A DNA stretch of 64,000 nucleotides. Source: Ruminococcus sp. GTDB taxonomy: Bacteria > Bacillota > Clostridia > Oscillospirales > Ruminococcaceae. The notes below the pieces were generated by a model. It had not been told where the DNA came from and ran no database searches. It saw only the letters and a program-made list of their open reading frames with translations. Position 1 is the first letter of the stretch. The number at the start of each line of letters is the position of its first letter. Where the stretch lies: positions 78,020 to 142,019 of the forward strand of contig JAFXDK010000025.1 in NCBI GenBank assembly GCA_017521805.1. The letters are read 5' to 3'. This document shows, piece by piece, positions 63,085 to 64,000 of this stretch. A program made the position numbers and the translations under genes.

Positions 63085-63619
63085 TTCCGTAGCCCCTTTC
63101 TATAAGTTTCTTTTTCAGCTTATTTCTCGCACGATGTAAAGCAGTTTTGCAGGCAGATTGGCTCATATTCATTTCAAGTGCAATCTGTGGTATCTTTTGA
63201 TAATAGAAGTAATGACGAAGCAGTATTTCCCTGTCACGCTGTTCCATTTTGTCAATAATAGCGTTGAACACATCAGCAAGGTCGTGCTGTTCTGCATTAA
63301 ATTCTATATCAGTATTGTCATATATTTCAATTTCATCAATTGGGATAGTAATGTGCAATTTGCGAAGTCGGTCAATTGAAAGGTTTCTTGCAACAGCAGC
63401 AAGATAGGAACGCAGGCTTTCCGATCTAAGCTTGTCCGCATTACGCCATATTATTATGAAAACATCTGCTGATATTTCTTCAATATCGCTTTCTGTCAAT
63501 CTGTTGCCAGCAATATTTCTAACAACTGTACTTACATAAGCACTATAACGGTCAACGAGAACAGAGAGTGCTTTCTCTTTTTTCTTTTTCAACTGACAGA
63601 CAATCTTTTTGTCGTCCAC
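63074..63619 (-). CDS. ECF RNA polymerase sigma factor
   Basis: 181 residues from the GTG at 63619 (GAAGGGGG upstream). Region 2: RYSAYVSTVVRNIAGNRLTE, EEISADVFIIIWRNADKLRS, YLAAVARNLSIDRLRKL; region 4: MEQRDREILLRHYFYYQKIP and the helix-turn-helix PQIALEMNMSQSACKTALHR. An ATG further upstream (63637) would place the Shine-Dalgarno inside the gene. It overlaps the anti-sigma-like gene by 11 nt. Confidence 0.9.
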   Translation of the reverse strand: MDDKKIVCQLKKKKEKALSVLVDRYSAYVSTVVRNIAGNRLTESDIEEISADVFIIIWRNADKLRSESLRSYLAAVARNLSIDRLRKLHITIPIDEIEIYDNTDIEFNAEQHDLADVFNAIIDKMEQRDREILLRHYFYYQKIPQIALEMNMSQSACKTALHRARNKLKKKLIERGYGNEN

Positions 63620-63648
63620 CTGTATTCCCCCTTCCATAAATATATACG

Positions 63649-63661
63649 TGTCAACTTGACA
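63649..63661. promoter_or_regulatory. palindrome in the sigma gene leader
   Basis: TGTCAACTTGACA, perfect around a central base, between the promoter and the sigma gene start. It repeats the ACTTGACA sequence of the -35 region, so it may be an operator. Confidence 0.5.
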
Positions 63662-63682
63662 AAAGGTTACACTTGCAGATTG

Positions 63683-63711
63683 ATTATACATTATTATTGG
63701 TCAAGTGTCAA
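63683..63711 (-). promoter_or_regulatory. promoter of second sigma operon
   Basis: Minus strand TTGACA, 17-nt spacer, TATAAT: full sigma-A consensus. The -35 is within a direct repeat CTTGACACTTGAC. Confidence 0.85.
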
Positions 63712-63773
63712 GTAAAATCAGACAAAGCAAGTATCTGTTATTTGTATATAATTAATATATTTCGGAATAATTA

Positions 63774-63802
63774 TTGAAGTTTGGCAAGGAGAGTGGTATA
63801 AT
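63774..63802 (+). promoter_or_regulatory. promoter of the last gene
   Basis: TTGAAG (63774-63779), 17-nt spacer, TATAAT (63797-63802). Confidence 0.65.
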
Positions 63803-63834
63803 TATAAAAAGGGTATTGAAAGGATGACATAGGT

Positions 63835-64000
63835 ATGTTAAAATTTTTAGGTCGAGGCTCAGCATTTTCAGATGAGCATAATTCAGCATTTTTTATTGAG
63901 AATAACGAACTTGTTCTTATTGATTGCCCTGCAACTTCGTATCAGAAAGTGAAGAAAATGAACTGGGAGCAGTATGATAATATCTATATACTTATTACCC
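63835..64000 (+). CDS. metallo-beta-lactamase-fold protein, N-terminal part (partial)
   Basis: Cut by the window end; 55 codons seen. MLKFLGRGSAFSDEHNSAFF then IENNELVLIDCPATSYQ is the start of a metallo-beta-lactamase-like hydrolase of the RNase Z/YycJ-like kind (F-x-G-x-G...N-x-x). The HxHxDH zinc motif would come just after the last base. AAAGGA lies upstream of the ATG. Confidence 0.7.
   Translation, partial: MLKFLGRGSAFSDEHNSAFFIENNELVLIDCPATSYQKVKKMNWEQYDNIYILIT

Overview
This 64 kb window looks like chromosome from an anaerobic, fibre-degrading gut Ruminococcus (Bacillota, Oscillospiraceae; closest in style to the R. flavefaciens / R. albus / R. champanellensis group). The evidence is low-GC DNA with strong AAAGGAGG Shine-Dalgarno sites and TTGACA/TATAAT promoters, four dockerin-bearing secreted proteins (5.3, 23.7, 35.2 and 44.4 kb) that imply a cellulosome, sporulation-type genes (a SigK-like sigma factor and an alpha/beta SASP), and Bacillota gene orders such as phoH-ybeY-era-yqzL-recO-mutS2.

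Layout. 0-5 kb: galE end, then uvrB-uvrA. 5.1-9.9 kb: a promoter, a secreted YGP-repeat/dockerin protein, a radical SAM/SPASM maturase, a PD-(D/E)XK-like protein, then a convergent Lys-Pro-Glu-repeat/BspA protein. 9.9-14.2 kb: a LacI-type sensor/GGDEF protein, ppa, prs. 14.3-21.2 kb (minus): ECF sigma, membrane anti-sigma-like protein, two solute-binding lipoproteins, AraC, a small membrane protein and TetR. 21.7-29 kb: second sensor/GGDEF protein, a DUF4874/DUF4832-like dockerin protein, sigK, putP, with dispersed repeats between them. 29-35 kb: fba, a zinc-ribbon LRR protein, pyrK-pyrD-ruvX, trmL, degV, SASP. 35-47 kb (minus): a large dockerin protein (propeller + discoidin + LamG), six uncharacterised genes for mostly membrane proteins, an AgrC/AgrA-like pair, a GNAT remnant, and a CotH-kinase dockerin protein. 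47.7-58.2 kb: gap, then the conserved housekeeping run to two RadC-like genes and a beta-helix protein. 58.3-60.2 kb: an AT-rich accessory patch with fragments. 60.5-63.7 kb (minus): a second ECF sigma / anti-sigma-like / solute-binding-lipoprotein operon. The window ends in a metallo-beta-lactamase-like gene.

How the pieces may work together. Two loci (15-21 kb and 60-64 kb) share the order ECF sigma, single-pass membrane protein, orphan solute-binding lipoprotein, with the same 11-nt sigma/anti-sigma overlap and no ABC permease nearby. This suggests lipoproteins that sense carbohydrates and signal through sigma/anti-sigma pairs rather than transport. Two cytoplasmic proteins fuse a sugar-binding (LacI-type) fold to GGDEF, a second possible link from nutrients to signalling. 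The dockerin proteins are the likely outputs. The most unusual biosynthetic locus is the dockerin protein with seven Tyr-Gly-Pro motifs, directly followed by a radical SAM/SPASM enzyme: a candidate peptide-modification system acting on a cellulosomal protein.

All calls were made by reading the sequence; no database search was run. Family names are from recognition of motifs and gene context.
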